From assembly GCF_010868145.1 (NCBI RefSeq), contig NZ_JAAGUY010000007.1:161850-225849 (forward strand): DNA of 64,000 nt, given 5' to 3'. Both the position numbers and the translations under genes were made by a program. Under the pieces are notes generated by a model. That model did not search any database. It saw only the letters and a program-made list of their open reading frames with translations, and was not told the DNA's origin. Numbering within the stretch: position 1 is the stretch's first letter; every line of letters starts with the position of its first letter. This stretch comes from Nocardia cyriacigeorgica (GTDB lineage Bacteria > Actinomycetota > Actinomycetes > Mycobacteriales > Mycobacteriaceae). Shown one piece after another: positions 43,529 to 52,157 of the stretch.

Positions 43529-44713
43529 TCACACGCTGCCGTCGATGCGCGCGGCCACGTCGATCGTGCGGCCTGCCGGGTCGGCCAGCTCCTTGCGCAC
43601 AACCTGCGCGACCTGTGCGATCACCTGTTTGCGGATACCGGCCAGCACGCCGAGAGTGGCCGCACGCATGCCGACCGCACGGAATTCGAGCCGGATGTCA
43701 CTGCGGTCCGGCGGTGGCACGTCGATGACGATCAGCAGCGGATCCGCCGCCCGTGCCGTGAGGACCAGCGGTATACGCACGTCGGCGCGGTAGCGATTGG
43801 CTTTGAGCACATCGACGGTGATATCGAGCCACACCGGTAGCAACAGATCGAAGGTGACATCGGAATGGTCGGGATCGGGGCGCGGCCGTTCGGTGAGTTC
43901 TGGCAGTCGGACGGCGCCGCGCACGGTCACCGTCGCCGAGTCACGCGGCCCGGTGCGGAACGGCCCCACCTCGATCGGACGACCCGACAGGCCTTGTACC
44001 ACGTCGAATACCCGCTCACGGGTGACGATCAGCGGGAAGAAGCGGTGGCCGAATTCGTCGTAGCCGATCCACTCGAATTCGCGGGCTCCGCGATGCTTCG
44101 ACGGCACGCCGGCGACCATCGATTCCACGTCGAAGATCCGGGAGCTCCGCGCCTGCGGGTCGGCGAGCAGGGCGTTGACCCGGTTGGCGATCTCCCGCTG
44201 GAGGACACCGGCGATCGGATCCAACAGCCATTCACCGGCGGTGTCCACGGCCTGTGCCCGCAACACCACGCTGACGTCGGCGGGTCTGATGGGCGGAATA
44301 TCGATGACGATGAGCAGCGGCGCCGCGGTGCGGGCGTGCAGGGTCATATCGATGGCGACGACCGTCTCCAGGCGCAGTTTCTTCCCGCCGAGCAGCACTT
44401 TCACCGACAGCGAGACCGGAACCCGCATCTCGAAGGTGACGTGCGGGCCACGGCGGACCACCACCGGGCGACCCACCTTGCCCTCGGCAACCAGACCGGC
44501 CAAACCGGCAGGCCCCACGGAGAACGGGCCGAATTTCATGCCTGTGCCCGCGATGCCCGCGACCGCCGCCTCGATCCGGTCGGTCGTCACCGCATGGGTG
44601 ACGAAACGTTCGCCGAATTCGGCGTAGTCGATCCAGGGCGGATCCTTGCGCGCTTGCTCTATCGGCTGCATCAGACGTTCCGAGACCCTCACCTCCAACG
44701 GACTGTTCGACAC
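43529..44713 (-). CDS. Protein of two tandem homologous domains, function unknown
   Basis: 394 residues from a GTG. Two halves of about 185 residues are clearly homologous: PPWIDYAEFGERFVTHAVTT versus FEWIGYDEFGHRFFPLIVTR, MKFGPFSVGPAG versus IEVGPFRTGPRD, and PLLIVIDIPPIRPADVSVVL versus PLLIVIDVPPPDRSDIRLEF. Each half ends in an amphipathic helix. There is no signal peptide or membrane helix. The alternating beta pattern followed by a helix would suit a lipid-binding (BPI/SMP-like) fold, but that is a guess from pattern only. Confidence 0.7.
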   Translation of the reverse strand: MSNSPLEVRVSERLMQPIEQARKDPPWIDYAEFGERFVTHAVTTDRIEAAVAGIAGTGMKFGPFSVGPAGLAGLVAEGKVGRPVVVRRGPHVTFEMRVPVSLSVKVLLGGKKLRLETVVAIDMTLHARTAAPLLIVIDIPPIRPADVSVVLRAQAVDTAGEWLLDPIAGVLQREIANRVNALLADPQARSSRIFDVESMVAGVPSKHRGAREFEWIGYDEFGHRFFPLIVTRERVFDVVQGLSGRPIEVGPFRTGPRDSATVTVRGAVRLPELTERPRPDPDHSDVTFDLLLPVWLDITVDVLKANRYRADVRIPLVLTARAADPLLIVIDVPPPDRSDIRLEFRAVGMRAATLGVLAGIRKQVIAQVAQVVRKELADPAGRTIDVAARIDGSV

Positions 44714-44774
44714 GGTACGCGATGTGGGTGTCTACCAGACCGCATGTTGGTGACGGCCATGTCGTGAGATGAAT

Positions 44775-44815
44775 GATCCCCGTCCTGCCGATGAGGGGAC
44801 AGCAGGACAGGGATC
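44775..44815. terminator. Long hairpin downstream of the CHAP gene
   Basis: GATCCCCGTCCTGC / GCAGGACAGGGATC is a 14-bp stem with one mismatch and a 13-nt loop, between the CHAP gene stop and the duplicated-domain gene. Confidence 0.5.
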
Positions 44816-44889
44816 GGCGGCGGCGCTGCCGGGCGCCTCCGGGGTACATGCTAGGCGCCGAAACCCCGTCCGACGAGCCCCTTGATGTG

Positions 44890-44914
44890 CGAGAAGCGGT
44901 TTCGGAGCTTCTCG
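44890..44914 (-). terminator. Hairpin directly after the CHAP gene
   Basis: CGAGAAGC / GCTTCTCG, a perfect 8-bp stem with a 9-nt loop, 25 nt after the CHAP gene stop. Confidence 0.45.
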
Positions 44915-44939
44915 GGCCACTGCTGGCTCGGCCAACTGA

Positions 44940-45569
44940 TCAGATCCGGCCATAACCAACCACACCGGGGACTTCGGCGAGGGTGAATCGGTGGATGCGC
45001 ACCGTGCCGAACTCATTACCACCGATGGTGGTGACCACACCGTTCTCGGAGCTCAACACGATATTGGTGTGCTGAGTGAAGGGGCTGCTATCGCTGTAGA
45101 GCAGGACGTCACCGGCGCGCGGTTGATATTCGGCATCGATCGGAACGAATCGCCCGGCGGACTCGTAGTACTCCTGCAGCGTGTACACCCCCGGGATGCG
45201 CCACGACCCCGAATGCGGATTCGACAGCGGCGCTCCCGCTTCCCGCATGACCCAGCTGACGAAGTCGGCGCACCACGGTTCGGTGATGCCGTCGGCATAC
45301 TTCGGCCCGTCTCCCGGATCACTGAACTCCCGCTCCAGCACGGCCACAACCTGCGCCTGTTGCGGTGTCAGAGCCGAGGTATCGATCTCAGGGAACCGTC
45401 CGAGCGATTCCCCCACGACCGCGCCGCCCGGACTCCGCTCCTGCCACCAGCGGACACCGGCCAGGCTCGCGACGACCAGCGCGATGATCACCGCGCCGAC
45501 CACTACCCATCCAACAGGACCGAGGCCGCGCCTGCGCGTCCGAACCCCTGTGACTCCCCGCTCCGCCAT
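44940..45569 (-). CDS. Membrane-anchored CHAP-domain amidase
   Basis: 209 residues from the ATG at 45569. One N-terminal membrane helix (VGWVVVGAVIIALVVASLAG) is followed by a CHAP domain with the nucleophile Cys100 (WCADFVSWV) and His167 (FTQHTNIVLSS). CHAP domains cleave amide bonds, usually in peptidoglycan. The segment PQQAQVVAVLEREF is typical of actinobacterial members. The enzyme would face the cell wall. No immunity or lysis genes lie nearby. Confidence 0.85.
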   Translation of the reverse strand: MAERGVTGVRTRRRGLGPVGWVVVGAVIIALVVASLAGVRWWQERSPGGAVVGESLGRFPEIDTSALTPQQAQVVAVLEREFSDPGDGPKYADGITEPWCADFVSWVMREAGAPLSNPHSGSWRIPGVYTLQEYYESAGRFVPIDAEYQPRAGDVLLYSDSSPFTQHTNIVLSSENGVVTTIGGNEFGTVRIHRFTLAEVPGVVGYGRI

Positions 45570-45726
45570 CTCGGCTCCATTCGTCCCCGGGCTCCACACG
45601 ATGCCCTACTTGATTGGACGTTCGACACGGCGCTTCGGTTCCCCGGCCCGCGAGACCAGGACGACCGAACGCGTCGGCGGCGGGCCCGAACAGCCCCGCC
45701 GCCAACACGTTCGGTCGGTCTGTGCG

Positions 45727-47169
45727 CTATGTGGAGACCTCGGCCTTCGCCTTGTTCCCCATCGGGATCAGGGCGGTCAACACGATCGCCACGACCGCAG
45801 CCGCCACCGAGATGAGGAACGCGGTATGGAAGCCATCGCGTGCGGGCAGCGAGTGCCCTGCCAGCGTGATGGTCATATTGGCCAGCACCACACTCATCAC
45901 CGCCGCCGACGTGGAGGTTCCGATAGAGCGCATCAGCGAGTTGAGACCATTTGCCGCGGCGGTCTCGCTGATCGGCACCGCGCCCATGATCAGTGCGGGC
46001 ATCGCGGCGTAGGCCAGACCGACACCCCCGGCAACGATCACTCCGGCAAGGGCGATCTGCCACACGCTGTTCATCATCACCAATGCGCACAGATAGCCGA
46101 TGCCGATGACGGCCGACCCGACGGCCAGGGTGAACTTCGGCCCGCGCGCGGCCGATAGCCGCGCAGACACCGGCGACAACAGCATCATCACCAGCCCGCC
46201 GGGTGCCATCGCCAGACCCGCCTGCACCATGGACAGCCCGAAGCCGTATCCGGTCGCCTCCGGCGCCATCAGCAGCTGCGGGAAGGTAAGCGACATACCG
46301 TAGAGCGCGAATCCGACCGCCACCGACGCGATATTGGTGAACAGCACCCGCGGCCGCGCCGACACCCGCAAATCCACCAGTGGCGAACGCTGACGCAACT
46401 CGAACGCACCCCAGCCGAGGAACACCAGCACCGAGACGGCGAACAGGCTCAGGATCGAGGCACTACCCCAACCCCAGTCGGCACCCTTGCTGATCGCGAT
46501 CAGCAAGGCCAGCAGGGCGATCGACAGCCCCGCCGCGCCGCCGAAATCGAAACGTCCGGGTGTGCGTACCGGCGACTCCGGTACGAAAGCGATCACCGCG
46601 ACCAAGCAGAGCAGGCCGAGACCGGCCGAAATCCAGAACAGCACATGCCAGTCGGCGTTCTGCGCGACGAAGGCCGAGAACGGCATCCCGATCGCACCGC
46701 CGACACCGAGCGTCGCGCTGATGGTCGCCATGGCCGCACCCACCCGCTCCGGTGGTAGCTCATCGCGAATGATGCTGATGCCGAGCGGAATCGCACCGAC
46801 CGCCATACCTTGCAGTGAGCGGCCGATGATTGCCGGGAGCAGCGCGGTGGACAGCGCACAGATGATCGATCCGATGATCACGGCACCCAGATTCACGAAC
46901 AGCACCCGGCGCTTGCCGAACATATCGCCGAGCCGGCCGCTGATCGGGGTGGATATCGCACCGGCCAGCAGCGTCGCGGTGACGACCCAGGCCGCGTTGG
47001 ACGCGGAGGTGTCCAGGTAGGTCGGCAGCGACGGAATGATCGGGATGACCAGCGTCTGCATCAGCGAGACGACGACACCCACCGTCGAGAGTGTCGCAAT
47101 GAGGACAGCGGGCGCGGGTGTGCGCCGGTTGTCGGTCGTGTTCGACGACACGTCGGCTACAGCGGTCAT
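45727..47169 (-). CDS. MFS drug/efflux transporter (DHA2, 14-helix type)
   Basis: 480 residues with about 14 hydrophobic helices. Motif A is GRLGDMFGKRRVL; the N-terminal VVSLMQTLVIPIIPSLPTYL is typical of DHA2 exporters, and motif C-like GVGGAIGMPFSAFV is present. It is divergent from a MarR gene with a 31-nt palindrome between the two, the usual arrangement of a MarR-controlled exporter. Confidence 0.9.
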   Translation of the reverse strand: MTAVADVSSNTTDNRRTPAPAVLIATLSTVGVVVSLMQTLVIPIIPSLPTYLDTSASNAAWVVTATLLAGAISTPISGRLGDMFGKRRVLFVNLGAVIIGSIICALSTALLPAIIGRSLQGMAVGAIPLGISIIRDELPPERVGAAMATISATLGVGGAIGMPFSAFVAQNADWHVLFWISAGLGLLCLVAVIAFVPESPVRTPGRFDFGGAAGLSIALLALLIAISKGADWGWGSASILSLFAVSVLVFLGWGAFELRQRSPLVDLRVSARPRVLFTNIASVAVGFALYGMSLTFPQLLMAPEATGYGFGLSMVQAGLAMAPGGLVMMLLSPVSARLSAARGPKFTLAVGSAVIGIGYLCALVMMNSVWQIALAGVIVAGGVGLAYAAMPALIMGAVPISETAAANGLNSLMRSIGTSTSAAVMSVVLANMTITLAGHSLPARDGFHTAFLISVAAAVVAIVLTALIPMGNKAKAEVST

Positions 47170-47174
47170 GAATG

Positions 47175-47205
47175 TGTACGATACATATTATGTGTATGGT
47201 GCACA
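47175..47205. promoter_or_regulatory. MarR operator between the MFS and MarR genes
   Basis: A 31-nt inverted repeat with AT-rich core ATACATATTATGTGTAT (47181-47197), flanked by TGTAC and GTGCACA. It lies 5 nt upstream of the MFS ATG and 39 nt upstream of the MarR ATG, so binding could block both. Confidence 0.65.
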
Positions 47206-47244
47206 ATTTGGATTTCGCGTGACACGCGCGACATAGTGGTGGCC

Positions 47245-47724
47245 ATGTCCGATTCGGGTGATTTCGGTTCGGCGGCGGAAAAGCCGCTGTCAGGGCTGTC
47301 GTTCGAGCTGACCCTGCTGTCCCGCCACACCCCCGCGTCGCGCCATCCCCGCTTTCAGCTGGACCGTTCGGCGTTTCTGATCCTGACCCGGCTCGACCTC
47401 GGCTGCCCGTTGAGCCTGCGCGAACTGGCCGAAGCCCTGCGCCTGGACATCTCGACGGTGAACCGGCAGGTCGGTGCGATGCTCGATCAAGGGTTGGTCG
47501 AGCGCGTACCCGATCCGGATGGTGGCGTAGCCCGCAAAGTCCGTCCGAGCGACAAGGGCCGGGAACTGCTCGACGCCGACCGCACCGTCGGCCGCGACGG
47601 CATCGGCCGAGTGGTCGCCGATTGGCCCGCCGCGGACGTCGAGCAGTTACACCAGCTCATCAGCCGGTTCAACCAGTCGGTGGAACGCCTCGAAGGCAAT
47701 CCCTGGCCGCGGCCCAGCTCCTGA
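47245..47724 (+). CDS. MarR family transcriptional regulator (of the MFS exporter)
   Basis: 159 residues. The winged-helix core is SLRELAEALRLDISTVNRQV followed by LDQGLVERVPDPDGGVARKV, with flanking dimerisation helices. ATG 47245 is used; upstream GTGs at 47236 and 47239 are possible. It is expected to bind the palindrome at 47175-47205 and repress the exporter. Confidence 0.88.
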   Translation: MSDSGDFGSAAEKPLSGLSFELTLLSRHTPASRHPRFQLDRSAFLILTRLDLGCPLSLRELAEALRLDISTVNRQVGAMLDQGLVERVPDPDGGVARKVRPSDKGRELLDADRTVGRDGIGRVVADWPAADVEQLHQLISRFNQSVERLEGNPWPRPSS

Positions 47725-47826
47725 CCGCACACGCGAATCACGCACCGAGACCGTCGAATACCGCGCGGCGCACGGCCCGGTCGATACACTGACCGCGACG
47801 CCGAGGGATTCGGGGAGGCGGAAACT

Positions 47827-48477
47827 CTGGACACGCTGTGGACTTTCGTGGTGAACCGGCGGCACCAGCTGCTCACCGACTCCTACCTGCATGTATCTGC
47901 CGTCGTGCAATCGGTGGTGCTTGGTGCGATCGTCGCAGTGGCGATCGGTGTCGTTGTTTATCGCAGTCCACTGGGGTCGTCGGTGGCCACCGCCGCGGCG
48001 AGCACCATTCTCACGATTCCCTCATTCGCACTGCTCGGCTTGCTGATTCCGCTGCTCGGACTCGGTGTCGCACCGACCATCACCGCGATGGTGCTCTACG
48101 CGTTGCTGCCGATCCTGCGAAACACCATCGTCGGGCTCGCCGCGGTCGACCCGGCGATCACCGACGCGGCTCGCGGGGTCGGAATGAACCGGCTGCGGGT
48201 GCTGGCCCGCATCGAACTTCCGCTGGCCTGGCCTGCCATCCTCACCGGAATCCGCATCAGCACCCAGATGCTCATGGGCATCCTCGCCATCGCGGCCTAC
48301 GCCAAAGGGCCGGGGCTCGGCAACCTGATCCTGTCCGGCCTGTCCAGGCTCGGCACGCCGAACGCGGTGCCACAGGCCCTGACCGGCACCGTACTCATCG
48401 TGGTGTTGGCGCTGGTGCTGGACGGCCTGCTGCTGCTCCTCGGCCGATTCACCACGTCGAAAGGGATCCGTGTCTGA
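47827..48477 (+). CDS. Osmoprotectant ABC transporter permease (OpuCB/ProW-like)
   Basis: 216 residues with about 5-6 membrane helices and the permease EAA-type loop (AAVDPAITDAARGVGMNRLR). I place the start at CTG 47827, because GGAGG (47814-47818) is 8 nt upstream and the N-terminus then reads LDTLWTFVVNRRHQLL, as in homologues. The first standard start, GTG 47848, is 29 nt from that Shine-Dalgarno. It is the first gene of the four-gene transporter operon; its end overlaps the ATPase gene by 8 nt. Confidence 0.85.
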   Translation: MDTLWTFVVNRRHQLLTDSYLHVSAVVQSVVLGAIVAVAIGVVVYRSPLGSSVATAAASTILTIPSFALLGLLIPLLGLGVAPTITAMVLYALLPILRNTIVGLAAVDPAITDAARGVGMNRLRVLARIELPLAWPAILTGIRISTQMLMGILAIAAYAKGPGLGNLILSGLSRLGTPNAVPQALTGTVLIVVLALVLDGLLLLLGRFTTSKGIRV

Positions 48478-49642
48478 CTCCGAACCCGTGTCCGGCGTCG
48501 AGATCGTCCTCGACTCGGTCACCAAACGCTATGGCGACCAGCAGCAACCGGCGGTTGACAATGTCAGCATGACAATCCCGGCCGGCGAGATCGTCGTCCT
48601 GGTCGGGCCGTCGGGCTGCGGTAAGACCACGACCATGCGGATGATCAACCGGTTGATCGAACCGACCTCGGGCACCATCACCATTGGCGGCAAGGACGCG
48701 CTGTCCATTGATCCCGACCACTTGCGCCGCGGGATCGGCTATTCCATCCAGCAGGCCGGGCTGTTCCCGCATATGACCGTCGCCAGGAACATCGCGACCG
48801 TGCCTGGTCTGATCGGCTGGGACCGTAAGCGGATCGCGGCACGTACCGACGAAATGCTCGACCTGGTTGGACTTGATCCGGATACCTACCGCAGCCGGTA
48901 TCCGCGCCAGCTCTCCGGCGGCCAGCAACAGCGGGTCGGGGTGGCACGGGCGCTGGCGGCCGATCCGCCGGTGCTGTTGATGGACGAACCATTCGGCGCG
49001 GTCGATCCGATCACGCGTGGGCTGTTGCAGGACGAGCTGATGCGGTTGCAATCGGAACTGCGCAAGACGATCGTTTTCGTCACCCACGATTTCACCGAGG
49101 CCGTCAAACTCGGTGATCGAATCGCGGTGCTGGGCAATCGGTCCCGCATCCTGCAATACGATACTCCGGCAGCGATCCTTGCCGATCCGGCCGACGACAC
49201 CGTCGCCGGATTCGTCGGCGCCGACGCTTCGCTCAAACAGCTCACCCTCACCAGGGTCCGCGATGTGGACCTCGGCTCCTGCCCGACCGCGGCCGAGGAC
49301 GAGCGGGTCGACCGGCTGCGCCACGAACTGGGCGGCCGCGACTGGCCGTTGGCGCTCATCCTGGACCAGCAGCAACGCCCGGTGCGCTGGGTGTCGGCCA
49401 CGCAGCTCGTGCACACGGATTCGTTGCACGGCGTGGGAAGTCCGGTAGGCCAACTGGTTTCGCTGCAATCGACCTTGCAGGATGCGCTCGAAGCGCTGCT
49501 CGCGGACAGTACGGCGACGGCGGTGGTCACCGGGCGACGCGGTGAGTACGCCGGGCTGATCACCATCGACACGCTGGTCGGGCACCTGTCGCAGATGCGG
49601 GCCGCGCACGCGCCCGGGATGGCTGGAGGTCGCCGGCCGTGA
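48470..49642 (+). CDS. Osmoprotectant ABC transporter ATP-binding protein (OpuCA/ProV-like)
   Basis: 390 residues from a GTG. Walker A GPSGCGKTTTM, signature LSGGQQQRVGVARALA, Walker B VLLMDEPFGAVDP and switch His (FVTHDFTEA). The C-terminal ~140 residues form a CBS-type regulatory part (VVTGRRGEYAGLITIDTLVG). The DEPFGAVDPITR motif is characteristic of quaternary-amine uptake ATPases. Confidence 0.93.
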   Translation: MSDSEPVSGVEIVLDSVTKRYGDQQQPAVDNVSMTIPAGEIVVLVGPSGCGKTTTMRMINRLIEPTSGTITIGGKDALSIDPDHLRRGIGYSIQQAGLFPHMTVARNIATVPGLIGWDRKRIAARTDEMLDLVGLDPDTYRSRYPRQLSGGQQQRVGVARALAADPPVLLMDEPFGAVDPITRGLLQDELMRLQSELRKTIVFVTHDFTEAVKLGDRIAVLGNRSRILQYDTPAAILADPADDTVAGFVGADASLKQLTLTRVRDVDLGSCPTAAEDERVDRLRHELGGRDWPLALILDQQQRPVRWVSATQLVHTDSLHGVGSPVGQLVSLQSTLQDALEALLADSTATAVVTGRRGEYAGLITIDTLVGHLSQMRAAHAPGMAGGRRP

Positions 49643-50427
49643 CTGCATCGGTGACCACATCCGTGGCCGGACGCCCGACCTCCCCCGCGACTCAACGACG
49701 GGCCGAGCGACTGCGGCTGTTGGTCCAGCCGGCGCTGGTGGTGATACTGGCCGCAGGCGTGCTGATCTGGGCATTCAACCGTGACCTGACGATCACCCAG
49801 CAAGCCGGTCTCAATGCGTCGAATATCGCGAAGGTGACCTGGCAGCATGTACTGATCACGGCGACGGTGGTGTTGATCGTGGTGGCGCTGGCGGTCCCAC
49901 TGGGCACGCTGTTGTCGCGGCCGCGCTACCGGAAGCTGGCACCGTTCTTCGTCGGTATCGCGAATATCGGCGCCGCCGCCCCCGCCATCGGCCTGATCGT
50001 GCTGTTCTATCTGGTCACCAAGACCACCGGGTTCTGGATCGGCGTGGCCCCGATCGCCTTCTATTCGCTACTTCCGGTGCTGCGCAACACGATTCTCGGC
50101 TATCAACAGGTGGATAGAACGATCATCGATGCCGGTCGCGGGCAGGGCATGTCGACGCTGACGGTATTGCGCCGCATCGAATTCCCGCTCGCCGTGCCCT
50201 ATATCCTGGCCGGTCTACGGACCTCACTTGTGCTCGCGGTCGGCACCGCGACCTTGTCGTTCCTGGTGAGTGCCGGTGGCCTCGGCATCCTCATCGATAC
50301 CGGCTACAAGTTGCGCGACAACGTAACTCTCGTCGTCGGTGCGGTCCTCGCGGTCGCCCTCGCGCTGCTGGTCGACTGGCTGGGTGCGCTTGCCGAAGAA
50401 TTCCTCGGGCCACGGGGGTTGCGATGA
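49639..50427 (+). CDS. Osmoprotectant ABC transporter permease (OpuCD/ProW-like)
   Basis: 262 residues with about six helices. The GTG start overlaps the TGA of the ATPase gene. The coupling loop GYQQVDRTIIDAGRGQGMST matches that of the other permease (DPAITDAARGVGMNR), showing that the two are paralogues forming a heterodimeric channel. Confidence 0.92.
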   Translation: MTASVTTSVAGRPTSPATQRRAERLRLLVQPALVVILAAGVLIWAFNRDLTITQQAGLNASNIAKVTWQHVLITATVVLIVVALAVPLGTLLSRPRYRKLAPFFVGIANIGAAAPAIGLIVLFYLVTKTTGFWIGVAPIAFYSLLPVLRNTILGYQQVDRTIIDAGRGQGMSTLTVLRRIEFPLAVPYILAGLRTSLVLAVGTATLSFLVSAGGLGILIDTGYKLRDNVTLVVGAVLAVALALLVDWLGALAEEFLGPRGLR

Positions 50428-51512
50428 GCGCCCGCCTCGCATCACCGGATACCCCTGGGCGTCCGGCCGCGTGGGCGGGTTCTGCATATCGCGGACAGCC
50501 GACGGTATATACAGGCAGATTACACCGGTCCGCCGGCGCCGCGCCTGCTCGGCTGACGCTGCTGGTGGTGGCTGTACTGCTGCTGATCACCGGCTGCGGA
50601 CTGGAAGCGGGGAGCGCGGTGCCACTGCGGGTCGGCCCCGGCAGTATTCAACCCGTTCCCGCGCTGAAGGGCGTGCCGATCACGGTGGGGTCCAAGGACT
50701 TCACCGAGCAGAACATTCTCGGCTATCTCATCGAATTCGCCATGGTCGCGGCCGGCGCCGACGTGCGGGACCTGACCAATATCCAAGGCTCGAACAGCCT
50801 GCGCGACGCGCAGCTGCACGGCCAGATCGATATCGCCTACGACTACACCGGCACGGGCTGGATGAACTATCTCGGCAACGAGACCCCCGTCCCAGGTGAG
50901 CTCGCCCAGTTCGACGCCGTCCGCGACGCCGACCTGACCGACCACGACATCGCCTGGGCAGCCATGGCACCGATGAACAACACCTACGCGCTGGTCACCA
51001 ATGCGGCCACCGCCGCCGAAACGGGTGTGCGCACCCTGTCCGACTATGCCCGCCTGGTCGCCACCGACCCGGGCCGGGCGCCCACCTGCGTGGGGACCGA
51101 ATTCAATGTCCGCCAGGACGGATTCCCTGGTATGGCACGCAAATACGGTATCGATAACGACGCCGTACCCAAGCGCCTCGTCCAGGACGCCCTCGTCTAC
51201 ACCTCCGTCGCCGACGGTCGCCAATGCAGTTTCGGCTCCGTCGCCGCCACCGACGGTCGCATCCCCTCCCTCGGCCTCATCCTCCTCGACGACGATCAGC
51301 ACTTCTTCCCCACCTACAACGCGGCTCTGGTCATGCGCCGCGATTTCGCCGAAGCCCACCCCGAAGTCATCACCGTCATGGAAACCATCTCCGCCCTCCT
51401 CACCAACGAAACCATCACCGAGCTCAACCGCCAGGTCGATGTCGACGGCCGCGAACCCTCAGAGGTCGCCCGCGACTGGCTGGTCGCCGAGGGATTCGTC
51501 ACCGAGGGGTGA
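50424..51512 (+). CDS. Glycine betaine/choline-binding lipoprotein (OpuCC-like)
   Basis: 362 residues. An unusually long N-terminus of about 40 residues precedes the hydrophobic segment and lipobox LLLITGC. The mature part is an OpuAC-type binding protein: ITVGSKDFTEQNILGYLIEF, IQGSNSLRDAQLHGQIDIAY and DYTGTGWMNYLG. The ATG overlaps the permease stop (ATGA). An internal later start nearer the signal peptide is possible. It delivers compatible solutes to the transporter. Confidence 0.92.
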   Translation: MSARLASPDTPGRPAAWAGSAYRGQPTVYTGRLHRSAGAAPARLTLLVVAVLLLITGCGLEAGSAVPLRVGPGSIQPVPALKGVPITVGSKDFTEQNILGYLIEFAMVAAGADVRDLTNIQGSNSLRDAQLHGQIDIAYDYTGTGWMNYLGNETPVPGELAQFDAVRDADLTDHDIAWAAMAPMNNTYALVTNAATAAETGVRTLSDYARLVATDPGRAPTCVGTEFNVRQDGFPGMARKYGIDNDAVPKRLVQDALVYTSVADGRQCSFGSVAATDGRIPSLGLILLDDDQHFFPTYNAALVMRRDFAEAHPEVITVMETISALLTNETITELNRQVDVDGREPSEVARDWLVAEGFVTEG

Positions 51513-51634
51513 TCGCTTACCTGGGCGGTGCCTTTCAGTTGCCGGTTGCGCTGCACACCTCACATGTCGGTCGCGCGCGGTGCCATGGGCTCCAGTTGCA
51601 TTCGCGCCTGGGCGGCGCGACGCCGACAACTCGA

Positions 51635-52084
51635 TCAAGCCTGGTCACCGCCAGATGTACCGGCCCCCTTCCTCTGCATTCCCGCGACGAATCGGGTGAG
51701 TAGGTCAGCGAATTGGGTGCGTTCGGGCGCCGTCCAGGTGTGCATGGCGGAGGTGAAGGCGTCGATGCGGCGTTGGTGGGCGGAGTGAAGAGCGGAACGG
51801 CCGGTGGGGGTTACCGCGAGTAGGGAGCGGCGGCCGTCGGATTGGTCGGCGATGCGTTCGATGTAGCCGGCGTCGACAGCGGCGGCGACGAGGCGGCTGG
51901 CGCGGGGGCGGTCGACGGCGAGGGCGTCGGCGACGGTGGAGACGGTGGGTTGAGTGGTCGCCGCGACCACGTCGAGGACGTCGAAGGCCTGGCCTGCGGG
52001 TTCACCCTGAGGGGCCAGGGTGCGGCGGGTCTGACGGCGGCGGATCTCCACCATGGCGCGTTCGACTCGCTCTACGTCGTTCAT
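51635..52084 (-). CDS. MarR family transcriptional regulator
   Basis: 149 residues. The winged helix is TVSTVADALAVDRPRASRLV and DAGYIERIADQSDGRRSLLA. It is divergent from the lipoprotein/MarR-fold gene with a clean palindrome between (52110-52127), so it probably regulates itself and that gene. Confidence 0.88.
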   Translation of the reverse strand: MNDVERVERAMVEIRRRQTRRTLAPQGEPAGQAFDVLDVVAATTQPTVSTVADALAVDRPRASRLVAAAVDAGYIERIADQSDGRRSLLAVTPTGRSALHSAHQRRIDAFTSAMHTWTAPERTQFADLLTRFVAGMQRKGAGTSGGDQA

Positions 52085-52109
52085 AGCGAAATGGTAGCTC
52101 CATACATCC

Positions 52110-52127
52110 GGTTGTAATATGACAACT
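52110..52127. promoter_or_regulatory. MarR-type operator
   Basis: GGTTGTAATATGACAACT contains GTTGT-N-ATAT-N-ACAAC, a palindrome with only the two N positions unmatched. It is 25 nt from the MarR start and 30 nt from the lipoprotein-gene start. Confidence 0.65.
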
Positions 52128-52157
52128 AAATCGCCAACCTACGGAAAGAGGCTCCTC

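Noticed and set aside
44775..44815. Long inverted repeat as a transposon remnant
   Set aside because: It follows the end of the CHAP gene and has a 13-nt loop; a terminator is simpler.
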